Assembly: GCF_035918015.1 (NCBI RefSeq)
Contig: NZ_CP109132.1
Location: forward strand, 2,976,001 to 3,040,000
DNA from: Streptomyces sp. NBC_01754
Lineage (GTDB): Bacteria > Actinomycetota > Actinomycetes > Streptomycetales > Streptomycetaceae
Direction: 5' to 3'
Length of the DNA: 64,000 nt
Numbering within the stretch: position 1 is the first letter of the stretch; each line of letters starts with the position of its first letter. Of this stretch, positions 51,333 to 61,305 are shown piece after piece. A model generated the notes under the pieces. It was given only the letters and a program-made list of their open reading frames with translations. It was not told the origin of the DNA and did not search any database. Made by a program: the position numbers and the translations under genes.

Positions 51333-52613
51333 GTGAGACGCCGTCCCCTGCGGACCCTGCTCACCGGCGCACTGGCCTCCGCTCTCTGCCTCATGGGCAC
51401 CGCCATCGGCGGCCAGAGCGCCCACGCAGCCGACTTCCCGCCCAATCCGGTCGCCAAGACGGGCTACACCCTCGATTTCCAGGAGGAGTTCGACGGCGAC
51501 TCCCTCGACACGGACAAGTGGCTGCCGTACTACCTGCCCCACTGGACCTCGGACCGGGAGAACGCCAAAGCGCGCTACACCGTCGCGGACGGTGTGCTCA
51601 CCGAACGCCTGGACCCGGACACCCCCGCCTGGAACCCCCAGTACGACGGCACCGTGAAGATCTCCAGCATCCAGACCTTCAACCAGGACTGGTGGCACCG
51701 CTTCAACTACTCGATGCCGAACGACCACCACGAGCCGCGCTTCGACGGATACTCCACCCGGTACGGCTACTTCGAGACACGCGCGAAGTTCTCCGACGTC
51801 GGCGGCGGAGGCCACCAGGCACTCTGGCTGGTCGGGACCGACGACACCTCCAGCGCCTCGGCCAACCCCGAGATCGACTTCATCGAGACGTTCTTCAGCA
51901 AGCCCGACACCTGGCGCATCGCCGCCTACGGCTGGGGCGACCCCGACTTCCTCGGCTACTGGGAGGGCTCCGAGGACCCGGTGCCCAGCGGAAAGCCGAC
52001 GGAGGAATTCCACGTCTACGGCATGGAGTGGACGCCGACGGAGCTGAATTTCTACTACGACAACCAGCTCTTCAAGACCATCAACGACGCGCCCAACATG
52101 CCCATGGGCATGATCCTCGGCCTGTACACGGACGCCGGCTCGGGCCAGCACAACGACGTCTGGCCCAAGTCGTGGAACGTCGACTACCTGCGGGTCTGGA
52201 AGAAGGACGGCGGGTACCCGCAGACGTACGACCGGTACAAGAACCGTGAGACAGGCCAGTACATGCACGTCCAGGGCAGCACCGGCCAACTGCGGTACGG
52301 CGACGTGCCCGCCACCGACCTGACGTCGCAGTGGGCCCGGGAGACCACGGACGGCCACTACCGCTACAAGAACCGGGCGACCGGGGAGTACCTGCACACG
52401 GAGGACGCCACCGGCACCGTGCAGTACGGGACGTTCCCCGCCACATGGTGGAGCGGCCAGTGGACCGAGGAGAGCGTGGACGGCCGCATCCGGTTCAGGA
52501 ACCGCCAGACCGGCCAGTACATGCACACGGAGGACGCCACCGGGTCCGTCCGGTACGGCACGGTGCCGACGACGTACTGGACCAGCCAGTGGACCCGCGA
52601 ACCGGCCGCCTGA
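51333..52613 (+). CDS. secreted GH16-family glycoside hydrolase with C-terminal triple repeat
   Basis: The 426-residue protein has a signal peptide (likely cleavage after Ala32, SAHA-ADF). The GH16 catalytic domain (about 40-290) includes FQEEFDGDSLDTDKW and the active-site motif EIDFIE with Glu180, Asp182 and Glu185; Glu180 would be the nucleophile and Glu185 the acid/base. Three repeats of about 45 residues follow (YKNRETGQYMHVQG, YKNRATGEYLHTED, FRNRQTGQYMHTED, each ending in SQW or GQW), resembling a beta-trefoil lectin. The GTG start has AAGGAG upstream. It likely cleaves a beta-glucan or galactan outside the cell; the substrate cannot be told. Confidence 0.88.
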   Translation: MRRRPLRTLLTGALASALCLMGTAIGGQSAHAADFPPNPVAKTGYTLDFQEEFDGDSLDTDKWLPYYLPHWTSDRENAKARYTVADGVLTERLDPDTPAWNPQYDGTVKISSIQTFNQDWWHRFNYSMPNDHHEPRFDGYSTRYGYFETRAKFSDVGGGGHQALWLVGTDDTSSASANPEIDFIETFFSKPDTWRIAAYGWGDPDFLGYWEGSEDPVPSGKPTEEFHVYGMEWTPTELNFYYDNQLFKTINDAPNMPMGMILGLYTDAGSGQHNDVWPKSWNVDYLRVWKKDGGYPQTYDRYKNRETGQYMHVQGSTGQLRYGDVPATDLTSQWARETTDGHYRYKNRATGEYLHTEDATGTVQYGTFPATWWSGQWTEESVDGRIRFRNRQTGQYMHTEDATGSVRYGTVPTTYWTSQWTREPAA

Positions 52614-52838
52614 CGGCCTGATGACCGCAGGCCGCTCCGGCCGCCGGCGGCCCGCCGGGCCCACGGTTCCCGATGGACGGACCGTGGAACCCGCCACGGT
52701 CGCCGGCGGCCCGAGGCCCCGGCCCCGCCCCGGGCCCCGGCCCAGCCCGCCGTGGCCCCGTCCGTCCGCCGGACCCGCCGAAGCCCCGGGCGCGCCCTTC
52801 GAGGGGCGCGCCCGTCCCTCCCCCAGGAGCCGAACCCG

Positions 52839-53528
52839 ATGCGCCAGCTCACCACCGCCCTCACCGCCGCCGTCTGCACCGCCGCCCTGGTCCTCGTGGT
52901 GAGCGGCTGCGAATCATCGCCCGCCGACACCGCCGCCGCCTCCCCGGCCGGCCGGTCTCCGCAGGCCGGCGGCCCGCCCACCGGGCCGGCGGGCCGTTCC
53001 CTGTGGACGCTCATCGACGACAAGGGCGCGACCGTCGCGACGCTGCCCGACGACGATCCGGACGTCGCCGCCGTACGCAAGGCCGTCGCCCTGCACTCCG
53101 GGACCACCGACAACCGCGACCACCGGTCGGTCACCGGGAGCCCTGACGGCACCGGCGGAACCGGCGGCACCGAGGACGAGTTCACCTTCTACTCACCGGA
53201 GTTCGTCCAGGCACTCGAGGGACAGGGCTACGGCGCCCGACTCGCGTCCCTCTTCCGTGACAACAAGCTCGCGACGCGTCAGGTGAAGACGGCCTGGTAC
53301 CGCTCCACCATCTACCAGGACCGGAAGACGGCCAAGGCAGACATGGACTCGGTGATCGAGTTCACCGCCGCCACTCCCGGCTACCTGAAGAAGGGCGGCT
53401 TCGCCCTGAACACGCCCTACACCCAGCACCGCACCGTCAGCCTCGCCAAGCAGGACGGCCGGTGGAAGATCACGGGGATCCAGAAGAGCCCCATGGTCAA
53501 GGAGTCCACCCGCCCGACGACGTCCTGA
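52839..53528 (+). CDS. putative lipoprotein
   Basis: The 229-residue protein has a lipoprotein signal (LVLVVSGC, Cys24), a disordered Pro/Gly-rich linker and a compact C-terminal domain containing FTFYSPEFVQALEGQGYGAR, TRQVKTAWYRSTIYQDRKTAKADMDS and VSLAKQDGRWKITGIQKSP. The last part resembles NTF2-like or Mce-associated folds that support other exported proteins. CAGGAG precedes the ATG. Not obviously linked to the sugar locus. Confidence 0.72.
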   Translation: MRQLTTALTAAVCTAALVLVVSGCESSPADTAAASPAGRSPQAGGPPTGPAGRSLWTLIDDKGATVATLPDDDPDVAAVRKAVALHSGTTDNRDHRSVTGSPDGTGGTGGTEDEFTFYSPEFVQALEGQGYGARLASLFRDNKLATRQVKTAWYRSTIYQDRKTAKADMDSVIEFTAATPGYLKKGGFALNTPYTQHRTVSLAKQDGRWKITGIQKSPMVKESTRPTTS

Positions 53529-53577
53529 CGGCCGACCGCGCCACCGGTGCCCGCCCCGGGCCTGGTGGCCCCTGGGG

Positions 53578-55404
53578 TCAGCGCAGTTCCTCCGGGCACG
53601 GCGTGCCCGGTGAGATCTGGTAGGGGGCCGCCACCCGGTAGACACCCGGACGCGGTACGAGGAGTTCCGTCCACTCGTCGCCCTCCGCGTCCTCGTCCAG
53701 CTTGATCAAACAGCCGTGGACGTTGGCGAAGTCCTTCGGGGCCTCCTCGTCCCGCTCCGAGCGCTTCTTGGACTCCTCGGTCTCCTGCGGCCGCTCCACA
53801 CCCTTGCCCTCGTCGTCCACGACGGCGAGCCACCGCGAGTACGGGACGCGGATCAGGATCCGCCCCGCGGCCCGCACCCGGATCGTCAGCTCCTCCGCGC
53901 CGGCCTTCTCCACCGTCGCCGGCGGGTCGGCCAGCGGCACGGGGTTCAGGACCCGGAACAGCTTCCAGTTGGCGTCGCTCCAGACCGCCTGGAGATACGG
54001 CTGGCCCTGCTCGACCAGCGCCGCCTCCTGGACCGCCCCGCTGGAGTCGGGCTCTCCCGTCGGCAGCACCACGTAGTGCACGGCCCAGCGGTCGAGCCAC
54101 TGCCGGTAGTTCACCGCGTCCAGGGTGTCGTCGTAGAAGAGCGGGTTGCGCTGCATGTCGGCCTGACGGTTCCAGCCCCGGGCCAGGTTCACGTAGGGCA
54201 CGAGCGCCGAGGCCTCCCGGTGGCTGCTCGCGGGCACCACCTCGACCCTGCCCTTCCCCGCCCCGGCCTTCTCCAGCTGGTGGACGAGGGGGGCCAGCTC
54301 ACGGCTCCAGGACGCGGCGGGGGAGGTCCGGACGATGTCGTCCACGCCCTTGAAGCCGATCCAGAAATTGAGCCCGGCGAAGGCGATCACCAGGGCGTAC
54401 CAGCGACGCGTACGGGGCGCCGTGTACGGCAGCGCGGCGAGCAGCACCACACCGGCGAACAGCATCGCCATCCGCGAGACGTTCGAACCGATCTGCGAGT
54501 CGATGACGTACGTCAACAGCGTCCCGGCCCCGTACACCGCGGCGGCCGTGCGCACGGTGCGCCAGTCCCGGGGCACGAGGAGGAAGACCAGGACGGCGAA
54601 GAGGAACGGCAGCGAGAGGGTCCCGAGGGACATCGGCTGCGTACCCGAGAAGGGGAACAGCCAGGCGGACAGCACCACGACCACGACCGGGGCGAGGCCG
54701 AGCGCGTACGCCCCGGGACGTCGCTTGTTGAGGAAGAGCGCCGCGGCGACCACGCCGAGGAAGAGCCCGGCGACCGGGCTGCCCGCGGTCGCCAGCCCGG
54801 CCAGCGGAGCCGCGACGGCGGCCTTCGCCCAGCGCCGGTGGCGCCAGCGGTACGGCCAGCAGAAGACCGCGGCGACGGCCCCCAGGGCGAACATCATGCC
54901 CAGACCGAAGGTCACCCGGCCGGACAGGGCGTTGCACAGGTACGCGAAGACCCCGGCGAGCGAGCAGGCCAGCGGGTTGCGCACGGCGGGCACCCTGACC
55001 AGGATCAACGCGGTGAGCGCCGACGACACCGTGCCGACGATCATCATCGTCGTACGGACGCCGAGCAGTGACATCAGGTAGGGCGACACCACGCTGTACG
55101 AGACCGGGTGCATCCCGCCGTACCAGGCGAGGTTGTACGCGGTCCCGGGGTGGCGGCCGACGAACTCGGCCCAGGCGTCCTGGGCGGCGATGTCCCCGCC
55201 GCTGTTGGCGAAGAAGGAGAACCACAGCACGTGGACGACGGCGGCGGCCACGGTCGTCAGTACGACCGGGTGGCGCCACAGGGGGCGCCGTACGGGCGGC
55301 TTCCCCTGGTCCCGGTCACCACCGGGCTGGACGGGGATGCGGACGGGCACGTCCACCCGTGGCGCGGCTCTGCCGTTCACCGGTGTCGGTTCAGCGGTGG
55401 TCAC
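53578..55404 (-). CDS. large polytopic membrane protein, glycosyltransferase-like
   Basis: The 608-residue protein has a soluble start, about 11 helices between 45 and 365, and an extracytoplasmic C-terminal domain of about 240 residues (ELAPLVHQLEKAGAGKGRVEVVPASSHREASALVPYVNLARGWNRQADMQ..., IRVPYSRWLAVVDDEGKGV). An acidic pair DIAAQDAWAEF follows helix 1, as in GT-C type polyprenyl-linked glycosyltransferases. No acceptor is known. Convergent with the lipoprotein gene. Confidence 0.65.
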   Translation of the reverse strand: MTTAEPTPVNGRAAPRVDVPVRIPVQPGGDRDQGKPPVRRPLWRHPVVLTTVAAAVVHVLWFSFFANSGGDIAAQDAWAEFVGRHPGTAYNLAWYGGMHPVSYSVVSPYLMSLLGVRTTMMIVGTVSSALTALILVRVPAVRNPLACSLAGVFAYLCNALSGRVTFGLGMMFALGAVAAVFCWPYRWRHRRWAKAAVAAPLAGLATAGSPVAGLFLGVVAAALFLNKRRPGAYALGLAPVVVVVLSAWLFPFSGTQPMSLGTLSLPFLFAVLVFLLVPRDWRTVRTAAAVYGAGTLLTYVIDSQIGSNVSRMAMLFAGVVLLAALPYTAPRTRRWYALVIAFAGLNFWIGFKGVDDIVRTSPAASWSRELAPLVHQLEKAGAGKGRVEVVPASSHREASALVPYVNLARGWNRQADMQRNPLFYDDTLDAVNYRQWLDRWAVHYVVLPTGEPDSSGAVQEAALVEQGQPYLQAVWSDANWKLFRVLNPVPLADPPATVEKAGAEELTIRVRAAGRILIRVPYSRWLAVVDDEGKGVERPQETEESKKRSERDEEAPKDFANVHGCLIKLDEDAEGDEWTELLVPRPGVYRVAAPYQISPGTPCPEELR

Positions 55405-55618
55405 TGCGACTCTCCCCGTCTCGCCCGGGCCTGCCGAACCACGATGTACCGCACAGGCCTCGTCCGTACCGGGAAGGACGCCGTTCCGGGCCCTTCCGTT
55501 GCCTTCGGGACGCTAGCACGCGGCGTTTCCGTGGCACGCGGCATATATGCGGCACACCGGTGAGTTCCACGACTGCCCGTCCGCGCCGACCCGTGTCCCC
55601 TGTCTGTCCTGCACTGGC

Positions 55619-55715
55619 CATGTCCCGTGCCGGTGCCCATGTCCCGTGCCGGTGCCCGCCGTGTCCGTGTCCGTGTCCGTGAAACTTTGGGACGCGGACA
55701 CCGGACGCGGACACC
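55619..55715. repeat. cluster of three short tandem repeats
   Basis: Two perfect 19-base copies (55619-55637 and 55638-55656), then three GTGTCC units plus GTG (55661-55681), then two perfect 13-base copies (55690-55702 and 55703-55715). They occupy the 326-base gap between the carboxypeptidase stop and the start of the polytopic membrane protein. No gene is in the gap. Confidence 0.75.
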
Positions 55716-55730
55716 GGACGGTGCCTGCGG

Positions 55731-58565
55731 TCAGGAGACCCGGGTCAGCTTGTCGCCGAAGGTCGGCTCCGTCATCTCGCTCTGGAGGGCGACGGGGGCG
55801 GAGACCTTGCCCGTCCCCGTACCGACCGACACCTCACCGACGACGGTGCCCGCCGCGGCCTTGTGGGCGGGCGTCCTGCCACCGTCCGTCAGCGTGAGAT
55901 CGACTTCCAGCCCGCCCCAGCCGACCGCCTTCAGGTTCTTGGTGGCGACCACGGGGACGCGGGCACCGAACCCGTTGTCGACGTGACCGACGACCTGGCC
56001 CTTCTTGACCACGGTGGCGGAGTCGACGCCCTGCTGGGCGGTCTTGATCAGCTTGAGGCTGTTCTGTAGCGCACGCTGCAACTTGTCGTACAGACGGCCG
56101 TCCATGTCGGCCCCCATCACCACACCGATGATTCTGCGGTTCTTGCCGTCGACGACGGTGCTGGCCGTCCAGAGCAGGTTGCCGCCGGCCGGGGTCGACG
56201 ATCCCGTCTTGATGCCGTTCACACCGGGTTCCAGGAGGATGTCGTTGTTGTTGTAGATCCTGCCGAGACCCGGGATATCGGTCTGGGGCATGTCAACGAT
56301 CTCGCGGAAGACATCGTTCTGCATGACCGCGTTACCCAGCTTGATCTGGTCGGCGGGCGTGGACACGGTGGTGGACTTCAGGCCACTCGGGTCCGTGTAC
56401 GTCGAGCCGGTCATCCCGAGGTCCTTGGCGGCGGCGTTCATCTTCTCGACGAAGGCCTCCTCCGTCGTGGCGTCCCAGCGGGCCAGCAGCCGTGCCACGT
56501 TGTTCCCCGACGGGATCATCAGCAACTGGAGCATCTGGTGCTCCGTGTACGTGTCGCCCTCCTTGACCGTCGCGACCGACTCGCCGTCGATCGCGGCCTC
56601 CTCGCTCGCCCGCTTGTCGACCGTGATGCGCTCACCGGTCTGCTCACCGGTGAGCGGGTGCCCCTGGAGGATGACGTAGGCGGTCATCACCTTCGCCATG
56701 CTGGCGATCGGTGCGGGCTTCTGCTTGCCGTACGAGCCGATGGTTCCGACACCCTCGACCTCGACCGCGCCCTGCCCCTCCTCGGGCCACGGCATCACCA
56801 GCTTCTCGCCGCCGAAGGTGTACGTGGGTCCGGCGGAGAGGGTCAGGGTGGGGTCGGGCAGCGGGCGGACCACCTGCGCGATCGCAAAGACGATCAGCAG
56901 GAGCAGGACCAGCGGGGTCCAGATCTTGACCCGCCGTACAGCGGTGCGGACCGGGGTCTCCGGGGGCGGCGGAGTGTTGGTCAACTCGGCCAGCAGGTCC
57001 AGCGGCGGCTTGGGCGGCATGGGCTGCTGCCGGGTCCGCTCGGCCTCCACATATCCGGCCGCGGTACCGGCGGAGCCGGCGGTGGTCTCCGGGCTGGACG
57101 GGGTCGGGGGGACCGGCGGGGTGGGAGGGCCGGCCGGGGGGCCGGCCGGGCCGCCGGTGGCCGCGCCGGGTCCGCGGGGCGCGGCGGGGGCGGGCCGTAC
57201 GTCCGATCGCAGCGGGACGAACTTGCTGGTCCGCTCGGCGGGGGTTTCGGCCGTGCCGGAGGCCCCAGGGGTCCCGGGAGCGTCGGAGCCGGTGGCTCTG
57301 GCGGCCCAGGTGGGCTTGGCCGGCGTGGCGGTGGTGCCCGGGGCAGGCTTCGACCCGGCTCCGGCTGCGGGAGTGGTCTTCGGTTCCGTATCGGTTCCGG
57401 TCTTCGCCCCGGCCGCGCGGGGGGGCAGCTTCAGAGTCGTCGTCGGCTGGTCCACCTGCGGGCTCGGCCGCGTCTTGAAGACGGCCGTCGCCTGATCGGT
57501 TCCCCGCTTGCCCTCGGCGGGTTCGGACGTCTCGGCGCGGTCCTCGTCGGAAGCGTCGGCCGTCTCCTCGCGGGGAGCCGATTCCTCGGAGGTGGTGACC
57601 TCTTCGCGGCTCCTGGGGACGCGCGGGGTGTCGGCGCCCTCGCGCTCACCGCTGCCGGGCTCGGGCTTCGAATCCGGCTCGGGCGTCGAATCACGCACGG
57701 CCGCCTGCCCGGGGGCGGAGACGGGCAGGTCAGGGGCGTTGCCCTCGGCATCGGCGTCGGCATCGGGCTCGGAGCGGCTGCCGGACCGGACACCGGACGC
57801 CGGCTCGGCCTCCGCGGCCGCCTCCGGTTCCGGGCCTCCTCCCTCTCGGGGCTTCGCCTGAGGGGCGGAGCCCTCGTCGGAGGACTCCGAGGCGACGGAG
57901 GCAGCAGAAGCGCCGGAAGAGGAAGCCGTCGTCGAAGCGGACCCGTCACCGGAACCGTTCCTGGAGCCGGCCTCGTCGCCCGAGGCGGCCTTCAACCCCG
58001 CAGAGGCCTCCTCGGACGCCTCAGGGCCCGCCTCCGCATCCCCAACTCCGCCACCGGAAGCGGAGGCCCTCTCCGGGCGTCCTGTGACCTCACCGGCTCC
58101 GGAACCAGGATCAGAATCGGAACCTGAACCGGAATCGTCGGCACCCCCGGTGCTCCTGCCGGCGCCGGTCGCCGGCGCCGCAGGCTCCGAGGGGGACCCG
58201 GAGGCCTCCGCCACGCCGTCACGATCGCCGTGCCCGTCCGTCTCGGCACCGTCCGTCTCGGCACCGTCCGTCTCGGCACCGTCCGTCTCGGCACCGTCCG
58301 TCTCGGCACCGTCGGTGTCCGCGCCGTCGGTGTCCGCGCCGTCCATGCCGGCGCTGTCCGTGTCCGCCGGACGCGGTGTGCGGAAGACCGCCGTCGCCGT
58401 TTCCGCCCCGGCACCCGTCGCCCCGCGCGCCGCGCTCCCGGCGTCCGCGCTCCCGGCCCCCACGGAGGCGGGCGGTTCCCGGAGAACGGCGAACCGCGGA
58501 TCCCGTTCCTCAGCCGTCCCCGACGACTTCCGCTGCTTCGACTTGTCGGGGGACTCGCCCGCCAC
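55731..58565 (-). CDS. D-alanyl-D-alanine carboxypeptidase (S11) with very long cytoplasmic tail
   Basis: The 944-residue protein begins at GTG 58565 (GGAGGAGG upstream). Residues 1 to about 540 are acidic, low-complexity and probably disordered, including a tandem Gly-Ala-Glu-Thr-Asp repeat. One membrane helix ([19 protein letters not shown]) follows. The extracytoplasmic S11 domain has SMAK with nucleophile Ser622, SGNN and KTGS motifs. It trims the terminal D-Ala of peptidoglycan stems. Typical S11 enzymes have about 400 residues, so the tail more than doubles the length; repeated TAVF(K/R)T and similar motifs in the tail suggest protein contacts or phosphorylation. Confidence 0.9.
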   Translation of the reverse strand: MAGESPDKSKQRKSSGTAEERDPRFAVLREPPASVGAGSADAGSAARGATGAGAETATAVFRTPRPADTDSAGMDGADTDGADTDGAETDGAETDGAETDGAETDGAETDGHGDRDGVAEASGSPSEPAAPATGAGRSTGGADDSGSGSDSDPGSGAGEVTGRPERASASGGGVGDAEAGPEASEEASAGLKAASGDEAGSRNGSGDGSASTTASSSGASAASVASESSDEGSAPQAKPREGGGPEPEAAAEAEPASGVRSGSRSEPDADADAEGNAPDLPVSAPGQAAVRDSTPEPDSKPEPGSGEREGADTPRVPRSREEVTTSEESAPREETADASDEDRAETSEPAEGKRGTDQATAVFKTRPSPQVDQPTTTLKLPPRAAGAKTGTDTEPKTTPAAGAGSKPAPGTTATPAKPTWAARATGSDAPGTPGASGTAETPAERTSKFVPLRSDVRPAPAAPRGPGAATGGPAGPPAGPPTPPVPPTPSSPETTAGSAGTAAGYVEAERTRQQPMPPKPPLDLLAELTNTPPPPETPVRTAVRRVKIWTPLVLLLLIVFAIAQVVRPLPDPTLTLSAGPTYTFGGEKLVMPWPEEGQGAVEVEGVGTIGSYGKQKPAPIASMAKVMTAYVILQGHPLTGEQTGERITVDKRASEEAAIDGESVATVKEGDTYTEHQMLQLLMIPSGNNVARLLARWDATTEEAFVEKMNAAAKDLGMTGSTYTDPSGLKSTTVSTPADQIKLGNAVMQNDVFREIVDMPQTDIPGLGRIYNNNDILLEPGVNGIKTGSSTPAGGNLLWTASTVVDGKNRRIIGVVMGADMDGRLYDKLQRALQNSLKLIKTAQQGVDSATVVKKGQVVGHVDNGFGARVPVVATKNLKAVGWGGLEVDLTLTDGGRTPAHKAAAGTVVGEVSVGTGTGKVSAPVALQSEMTEPTFGDKLTRVS
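58236..58340. repeat. 15-base tandem repeat inside carboxypeptidase gene
   Basis: Seven 15-base units: five identical copies of GTCCGTCTCGGCACC (58236-58310) and two copies of a variant (58311-58340). On the minus strand they encode five GAETD and two GADTD pentapeptides. The length keeps the reading frame, so copy number can vary without inactivating the enzyme. Confidence 0.88.
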
Positions 58566-58759
58566 CGATGCCTCCTCCATGCGCCGCGGGGACATGCCCG
58601 CACTGTCCGAACCATCTACCAGTGTCCTGTGTAGAACCTGGGTTCGGCTGCTAGACGGGAACGACATACCTAACGGTTCCCTCACAAAGCACCCAGGCAC
58701 CCTCGACAGACCAATGTGAGAGGGGTCACCCTGTCATTCATCCACGCGGGGAGGCATGG

Positions 58760-59482
58760 ATGGGCAGGAGCCGCAGAACAATTCCGGAAGAGCTTCTGCT
58801 GCTCGCTCTGGACCCGACCACGGGCACCACAGCGCAGCCGCAGTCGCTCGACCTCGGCCTGGCCGGGGCACAGCTAGTGGAGCTGGCTCTGGCAGGACGG
58901 ATAGCCCCTGACGGGGATCGTATCGCCGTGGTGATGCCACGGCCGACAGGAGATCCGACTCTGGACTCCGCACTGGAGCTGCTGCGCCGTCGTGGCAGTC
59001 CGGTCCGGGCCGTCCACTGGATCGGCGGACCCCGGCTGGGGCTCCGCCAGATCTATCTCGCACATCTGGAGCGGTGCGGCATGGTGCATGCCGTGGCGGG
59101 CCAGATGTGCGGAGTGCTGCCGACGACTCGCTACCAGGCGACGGACACGGCGGTCAGCCGGGACATCAGAACCCGGCTGGACAGTGCGATCCGCACCGGC
59201 GTACCGCCGGACCCGCGGACCGCGGCGCTCGCCGCACTGGCCCACGCGGTCGGACTCGGCAAGCACCTGTACCCCGGGAACGAGGGGCGCTCGTCGCGCT
59301 CCCGGCTCCGGGACCTGATCAGGCACGACCCGATGGGCGGTCTCGTCGCGCACGCCGTGATGGACGTCCAGAACGGCGTGGCAGTCCAGCCACGCCGTAA
59401 CCAGCAGGCGGCAGGCATGCCGTTGCAGCCGCAAGCACCGCCACGCCGCGGAAGCATGGCACACACCTCCGCCGTCCACTGA
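58760..59482 (+). CDS. GPP34 family (GOLPH3-like) protein
   Basis: The 240-residue protein matches the GPP34/GOLPH3 pattern: IPEELLLLALDPTTGTT at the N-terminus, LGLAGAQLVELALAGRI, LDSALELLRRRGSPVRAVHWI and a helical C-terminal half (DPRTAALAALAHAVGLGKHLYPG). Eukaryotic members bind PI4P at the Golgi; bacterial members are soluble with unknown roles and are common in Streptomyces. GGGGAGG precedes ATG 58760. Divergent from the carboxypeptidase gene. The 259-base gap after it has an AT-rich promoter near 59690. Confidence 0.85.
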   Translation: MGRSRRTIPEELLLLALDPTTGTTAQPQSLDLGLAGAQLVELALAGRIAPDGDRIAVVMPRPTGDPTLDSALELLRRRGSPVRAVHWIGGPRLGLRQIYLAHLERCGMVHAVAGQMCGVLPTTRYQATDTAVSRDIRTRLDSAIRTGVPPDPRTAALAALAHAVGLGKHLYPGNEGRSSRSRLRDLIRHDPMGGLVAHAVMDVQNGVAVQPRRNQQAAGMPLQPQAPPRRGSMAHTSAVH

Positions 59483-59741
59483 TCCGCCGTCCACGGACGG
59501 CACCGACATCGCTGACAGCACGACCGTGCGGACAGTTACGCACGGCACCGTCAACCACCGTACCGACGTTCCCAGAACCCGGTTCGGAAGCCGTACCAGG
59601 CGCGGGGCAGCCGGACCCACCGGCTGCCCCGCGCTCTTTCGTGTTGGCGATTTCCCAGCGCGCCCGGTGCCAAGGGTGGCAATCTGCTGAGCAGTAAACA
59701 CGCACAGCTACAACAGCTGCATAGCCGGAGGTGCCGTTTCC

Positions 59742-60599
59742 GTGCCGACCAACGTCAATCCCACCGTCAGGCGACGCCGGTTGGGTCAGGAACTGCGCCG
59801 CCTGCGCGAACTCAAGGGCATGACCGCCGAAGAGGTGGCGGAGCGGCTCCTGGTGTCGCAGTCGAAGATCAGCCGCCTGGAGAACGGCCGCCGTTCCATC
59901 AGCCAGCGCGACGTGCGCGACCTCTGCGGGGTGTACGAGGTCGAGGACCACCGGATCGTCGACTCGCTCATGCAGATGGCCAAGGACTCCCGCCAGCAGG
60001 GCTGGTGGCACGCGTTCGGCGACATCCCGTACAGCGTCTACATCGGTCTGGAGACGGACGCCGAATCCCTCCGGGTGTACGAGCCCCAGGTCGTCCCGGG
60101 CCTTCTCCAGACGCGCGGCTACGCGGAGGCGGTGATCAGCGGCGCGCTTCCCGAGGCACCGCCGTCCGACATCGAGAAGCGGGTCAACGTCCGGGCCCGA
60201 CGACAGGAACGCGTCAATGCGCCGGAGCATCCCCTGCGCCTGTGGGCCGTCGTCGACGAATCCGCCCTGCGCCGCCAGGTGGGCGGGAAGCAGGTGATGA
60301 TCGAGCAGTTGGAGCACCTCGTCGAACAGTCGCTGCTCCCCCATGTCACCGTGCAGGTCCTGCCGTTCGACATGGGCGCCCACCCGGGCATCAACGGCCA
60401 GTACGCCATCCTGGAGTTCCCCGACGCCGCCGATTCCAGCGTCGTCTACATCGAAGGGGTCACCAGCGACCTCTACCTGGAGAAGGCCCATGACGTGCAG
60501 CGATACAGCGTCATGTACGAGCACCTGCGGGCCCAGGCCCTGAACGTGGAGCAGACGCGTCAGTTCATCAGTGACATCGCCAAGGGCTACACCCACTGA
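59742..60599 (+). CDS. XRE-family regulator with DUF5753 domain
   Basis: The 285-residue protein has an HTH (about 10-65: RRLGQELRRLRELKGMTAEEVAERLLVSQSKISRLENGRRSISQRDV) and a DUF5753 domain (GWWHAFGDIPYSVYIGLETDAESLRVYEPQVVPGLLQTRGYAEAVISG). GTG 59742 follows GGAGGTG. A DUF397 gene lies downstream with its own promoter region and a perfect inverted repeat. WhiJ-like pair of unknown target. Confidence 0.88.
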   Translation: MPTNVNPTVRRRRLGQELRRLRELKGMTAEEVAERLLVSQSKISRLENGRRSISQRDVRDLCGVYEVEDHRIVDSLMQMAKDSRQQGWWHAFGDIPYSVYIGLETDAESLRVYEPQVVPGLLQTRGYAEAVISGALPEAPPSDIEKRVNVRARRQERVNAPEHPLRLWAVVDESALRRQVGGKQVMIEQLEHLVEQSLLPHVTVQVLPFDMGAHPGINGQYAILEFPDAADSSVVYIEGVTSDLYLEKAHDVQRYSVMYEHLRAQALNVEQTRQFISDIAKGYTH

Positions 60600-60806
60600 G
60601 CACCCACGGGCCCACGGAACGGCATGTCTGACGTACGCGGACGGACCGCAGGAAGTCAGCCGTGCGGGCGGGCACGCAGGTGAGTGAGTGAGGTGGGGGC
60701 GGAACGATACACCGTCACCACCTCGCATGGGGCCTCGACACCCAATATGCCATCCGGTCGAGTGAACGACTCCTCCACACGTCGAAGCGGGCGAGTAGCG
60801 TCATTC

Positions 60807-60831
60807 ACGCCAACTGGACCGAAGTTGGCGT
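60807..60831. promoter_or_regulatory. perfect inverted repeat upstream of DUF397 gene
   Basis: ACGCCAACT (60807-60815) and AGTTGGCGT (60823-60831) flank a 7-base spacer and are followed at once by a TCACTCATT direct repeat. It lies 41 bases before the DUF397 start. A likely operator for the XRE regulator encoded just upstream. Confidence 0.55.
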
Positions 60832-60871
60832 CACTCATTTCACTCATTCATCTCTCTGAACCGGAGTCACC

Positions 60872-61078
60872 ATGGCCATTCGTCAGGGCGCTACCGAAAA
60901 GTGGACCAAGTCGTCGTACTCCGGCGGCAACGGCGCGTGCGTCGAGGTCAAGTCCCCCGCCACGCTCTCCATCGCCGTACGCGACTCGAAGGCGCCCGAG
61001 GGCCCTTCGCTGACCTTCGTACCCGGTGCGTGGAACGCCTTCGTGCGTGACGTCGCAGCCGGTACGGTCGACGCCTGA
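60872..61078 (+). CDS. DUF397 domain protein
   Basis: The 68-residue protein has the DUF397 pattern: KWTKSSYSGGNGACVEVKSP, then SIAVRDSKAPEGPSLTFVPGAWNAFVRDVAAG. GGAG precedes the ATG. It follows the XRE/DUF5753 gene but, unlike the 4.1 kb pair, is separated by 272 bases with its own promoter and operator-like repeat, so it can be expressed independently. Confidence 0.9.
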   Translation: MAIRQGATEKWTKSSYSGGNGACVEVKSPATLSIAVRDSKAPEGPSLTFVPGAWNAFVRDVAAGTVDA

Positions 61079-61305
61079 CCCGACCGGATCAACGCACGGC
61101 GGGGCGGTCGCCGCGCAGTACCGCCAAGGGCCCTCTCGACTGGTTCGCCGTCCTGGCCGAGGGGGCTCGGCCCCGCACACCGCATACGAGATCCGGCCCG
61201 TCCGAGCCGAGTCGCTCAGCTCTCCCCTTCTCCGGCCGCACGGGACCGCAGCCCGTGCGGCCGTTCCGCGTCCCGCGGCCCGGGGGGTCGGGCGCGCCCC
61301 CGAGG

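Noticed and set aside
55619..55715. Possible CRISPR array
   Set aside because: Units are directly tandem, differ in length and have no spacers.
56538..58127. A 529-codon Gly/Arg-rich plus-strand frame
   Set aside because: Antisense of the carboxypeptidase tail, which itself has a ribosome-binding site and a catalytic domain.
58236..58340. Possible CRISPR or intergenic satellite
   Set aside because: In-frame 15-base coding repeat inside a gene, without spacers.
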